Positions 5,103 through 6,944 of a stretch of DNA of 6,944 bases are shown piece after piece (the stretch's first letter is position 1; each line of letters opens with the position of its first letter). The DNA is from Bacillota bacterium (lineage in GTDB: Bacteria; Bacillota; Sulfobacillia; Sulfobacillales; Sulfobacillaceae): assembly GCA_021820675.1 (NCBI GenBank), contig JAKADI010000084.1, forward strand, positions 1 through 6,944. Direction: 5' to 3'. A program made the position numbers and the translations under genes. The notes beneath the pieces are model-generated. The model saw only the letters and a list, made by a program, of their open reading frames with translations, was not told where the DNA came from and searched no databases.

Positions 5103-6353
5103 TTGAATACGCATACGTTCAAATTTCTCACAACCCTTGGTTTGGGAACCATGCTAATTGGCGGGTGTAGTCTTTATGCCGAACCCCACAAACCTGCGCC
5201 GGTTAAACACGCCGCCCAATCTACCCGAAAGACCACGAAGAACGTCTCGAAAACCGTAAGAAAGACCGCGTCCAACGTAAAAACGGCTGGACCGGTGAAA
5301 ACCACAACCAAAACGGGCGGAAAACTCAAAGTGATTGCCTTTTACGACCAAACGATGAGCCATGTCAGTCCCGATCCATTTTTATTCGTCTCAGCGCACC
5401 CAGAGCTGGTGACTTATCTTTCTCCATTCTGGTACGAAGTAACGGCTTCTGGTACCGTGATCGCAAAGCCGGAAGGAAACGCCCCGGCCTTGGCGAAACA
5501 ATCGCACCTACCGTTAATGCCGCTTTTCAATAATTACAGGGGCACGGACGGAATGCTCACGTCAACAGCGTTACGTACTAAAGCCGTTGACACTATCGTG
5601 CATTTGGTCACCACAAAACATTATGCGGGCGTCCAAATCGATTTTCAAAAATTGAAACCGGCTGATCGCACTGACTTAGTAGATTTTATGAATGCGTTGC
5701 ATTCAAAAATGCCCAAGAATACGCAAATTTCGATGTCCGTTGTCCCCCTCACGGCCGGAACCGGGGAATCTGGCGCGTATGACCTCAAAGCCTTGGACAA
5801 GGACGTTAACAATATGGTACTTATGGCCTACGACCTCCATAGCAACGGCACCATGCCAGGTCCTATCAGTCCTTATACGTGGGTCCAAAAAGGTGTGGCG
5901 GCAGCCTTAAAGGCTGGGGTCAAGCCAAGCAAACTCTACTTGGGCATTGCAGACTACGGCTACTTGTGGAAGAGTGGGTCGACGAAGGCTATCACAATTC
6001 CACTTAAGGCAATGTACCAACACAAGTATGGGACATATACGTGGAATCCCACGGCTAAAGAAGCCTATGACCATTATGTCTCAAAAGGCGTATCCTACAC
6101 GATTTGGTTTGTGAATGATCGAGCCGCCGTAGACCGCATCAATTTGGCCGAAAAAGACCACTTGGGCGGTGTGGCCTTCTGGAGAATCGGGTACGAAGAT
6201 GCACGTTGGTGGAACCGTGTGGCCGTGGCCTTGAAATCCTCATCAAAGGCCACCGCGGCCGTGACCAAACAATCGAAGACTCCCAACGCACAGAAAACCA
6301 AAAGTATGACGAAAAACAAACCTACTTCTCCCCAACATCGCAGTAAAACGTGA
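5103..6353 (+). CDS. GH18-fold lipoprotein, probably catalytically inactive
   Basis: 416 aa from a TTG start. Residues 1-21 form a signal peptide ending in a lipobox (LIGG before Cys22), so the protein should be lipid-anchored on the outer face of the membrane. Residues about 30-74 are a Lys/Thr-rich linker. Residues about 75-375 form a GH18 TIM barrel like the YaaH/SleL spore hydrolases: KVIAFYDQ at 76-83, MAYD at 241-244, YLGIADYGY at 279-287, and GGVAFWRIG at 355-363. The catalytic strand, in the family about DGVNIDFE, reads AGVQIDFQ (175-182): the acid/base Glu is Gln182 and the first Asp is Ala175, while Asp180 remains. Hydrolysis by the usual mechanism is therefore unlikely, and glycan binding is more likely. 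Residues about 377-416 are a basic Lys/Ser/Thr tail. The stop is followed directly by a long hairpin. Confidence 0.88.
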   Translation: MNTHTFKFLTTLGLGTMLIGGCSLYAEPHKPAPVKHAAQSTRKTTKNVSKTVRKTASNVKTAGPVKTTTKTGGKLKVIAFYDQTMSHVSPDPFLFVSAHPELVTYLSPFWYEVTASGTVIAKPEGNAPALAKQSHLPLMPLFNNYRGTDGMLTSTALRTKAVDTIVHLVTTKHYAGVQIDFQKLKPADRTDLVDFMNALHSKMPKNTQISMSVVPLTAGTGESGAYDLKALDKDVNNMVLMAYDLHSNGTMPGPISPYTWVQKGVAAALKAGVKPSKLYLGIADYGYLWKSGSTKAITIPLKAMYQHKYGTYTWNPTAKEAYDHYVSKGVSYTIWFVNDRAAVDRINLAEKDHLGGVAFWRIGYEDARWWNRVAVALKSSSKATAAVTKQSKTPNAQKTKSMTKNKPTSPQHRSKT

Positions 6354-6387
6354 AGCGAATATCCTGCTCACAAGCGGGATATTCGCT
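6354..6387 (+). terminator. Long hairpin between convergent genes
   Basis: AGCGAATATCC pairs perfectly with GGATATTCGCT; inside, a T-G wobble and GCT/AGC extend the stem to about 15 bp around a CACA loop. It starts immediately after the GH18 stop codon and lies before the end of the convergent kdpD-like gene. The expected T-run is missing on both strands, so it is either a non-classical bidirectional terminator or a 3'-end protector. Confidence 0.65.
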
Positions 6388-6409
6388 GGTAATAAAAACA
6401 ACCGCGGTC

Positions 6410-6944
6410 CTAGTCGCGGTCGCGTTCATGTCCGACCACTAAGATATCAATATTACTGGTCTGTCGCAAGACTTCATTAATAACGGAACCCTTAAAAATC
6501 TCCTGCCACCGGGTGCGAAGCGACTCACCCATCACAATCTCGGTGGCGTGATGTTCGCGGGCAAAATTCACTAAAGCCCGGGGGACATTATTGTCACGAA
6601 GTTCCACCACGCGCGCCCCCAACTGCTGTGCCAAATTGATATGAGCCTGAAGAGTTTGTTCGTCAACCGCCGAAAACGATCGTCCGTCAGCAGGTCGTAC
6701 AATGACTACGTAAAATTCTGCTTTGAGTCTCTGCGCAATCCGATATCCGCGCCGCAGGAGTCTCGCTCCATTAGGAGAAGGTGTCACAGCTACCATAATA
6801 CGGTCATGCGTTGGCCACGGTCCTTCAATCGCGTGGCGATTCATGTACGTCTCGAGACGGTCGTCGGTATCATCAGCCACCACTCGTAACGCCAATTCAC
6901 GCAACGCTGTGATATTGCCTGGTCGAAAAAACATGTGTAACGCC
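6410..6944 (-). CDS. kdpD: KdpD-type protein without kinase module, C-terminal part
   Basis: The frame is open through the right edge, so the N-terminus is outside the window and the ATG at 6934 is probably internal. The visible part starts with the end of the KdpD N-terminal domain (FFRPGNITALRELALR, then YMNRHAIEGPWP), a strong family signature. A universal-stress-protein domain follows, from DRIMVAVTPSPNG to the C-terminus, with the segment RTRWQEIFKGSVINEVL and the final strand NIDILVVGH. Full KdpD sensors continue with four transmembrane helices, a GAF region and a histidine kinase; here TAG follows nine residues after the final strand region. Kinase-less forms are known in some bacteria, usually beside kdpFABC potassium pump genes, which may lie beyond the edge. 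The domain binds c-di-AMP in Staphylococcus KdpD, but the reported SxS/FTAxY-type motif is not clearly kept here (TPS). The gene is convergent with the GH18 gene. Confidence 0.85.
   Translation of the reverse strand, partial: ALHMFFRPGNITALRELALRVVADDTDDRLETYMNRHAIEGPWPTHDRIMVAVTPSPNGARLLRRGYRIAQRLKAEFYVVIVRPADGRSFSAVDEQTLQAHINLAQQLGARVVELRDNNVPRALVNFAREHHATEIVMGESLRTRWQEIFKGSVINEVLRQTSNIDILVVGHERDRD

Noticed and set aside
1..6944. tRNA, rRNA, CRISPR arrays, insertion sequences
   Set aside because: I saw no cloverleaf with a GGTTC-type arm, no rRNA segments, no spaced direct repeats, and no transposase with terminal repeats.

Overview
The window carries a bacterial translation and envelope operon on the minus strand, followed by an accessory stretch. 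Gene order in the direction of transcription is rpsB - tsf - pyrH - frr - uppS - cdsA, the arrangement typical of Firmicutes and many other bacteria. Strong purine-rich Shine-Dalgarno sites, GTG and TTG starts, roughly 50% GC, a short thermophile-type EF-Ts, a YaaH-like GH18 lipoprotein and a KdpD-type protein without a kinase all fit a Gram-positive, Firmicutes-like organism. A Sulfobacillus-like acidophile is my guess, but it is inference only and no sequence search was possible.

Minus-strand operon (1-3990). A consensus-like sigma-A promoter (TTGATG, 17 bp, TATAAT) at 3955-3983 precedes a leader of about 90 nt and then rpsB. The leader can fold into an H-type pseudoknot that overlaps the rpsB Shine-Dalgarno site. 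A tandem 9-bp repeat lies just upstream of the -35 box. The rpsB-tsf and tsf-pyrH gaps each hold a strong hairpin. pyrH and frr overlap by 8 nt, frr and uppS are 12 nt apart, and cdsA starts 12 nt after uppS and runs off the left edge. The products are ribosomal protein S2, EF-Ts, UMP kinase, ribosome recycling factor, undecaprenyl diphosphate synthase and CDP-diglyceride synthase. They link translation, pyrimidine supply, and cell-wall carrier and phospholipid synthesis.

Unassigned region (about 4013-4466). About 450 bp between the rpsB promoter and the next gene has no confident gene. It is GC-rich, has three perfect hairpins, and has a coding-like minus-strand frame broken by two TAG stops. 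It may be a decayed gene or an undescribed structured RNA.

Divergent pair (4467-6353). A short membrane-anchored protein of unknown function on the minus strand diverges, over 177 bp, from a plus-strand lipoprotein with a GH18 fold. Both start with TTG after good Shine-Dalgarno sites. In the GH18 protein the catalytic Glu is Gln and the first Asp of the motif is Ala, so it is probably a wall-binding pseudoenzyme rather than a hydrolase. A long hairpin at 6354-6387 separates it from the convergent gene.

Right edge (6410-6944). This is the C-terminal part of a KdpD-type protein that ends after its universal-stress-protein domain, with no transmembrane or histidine-kinase module.
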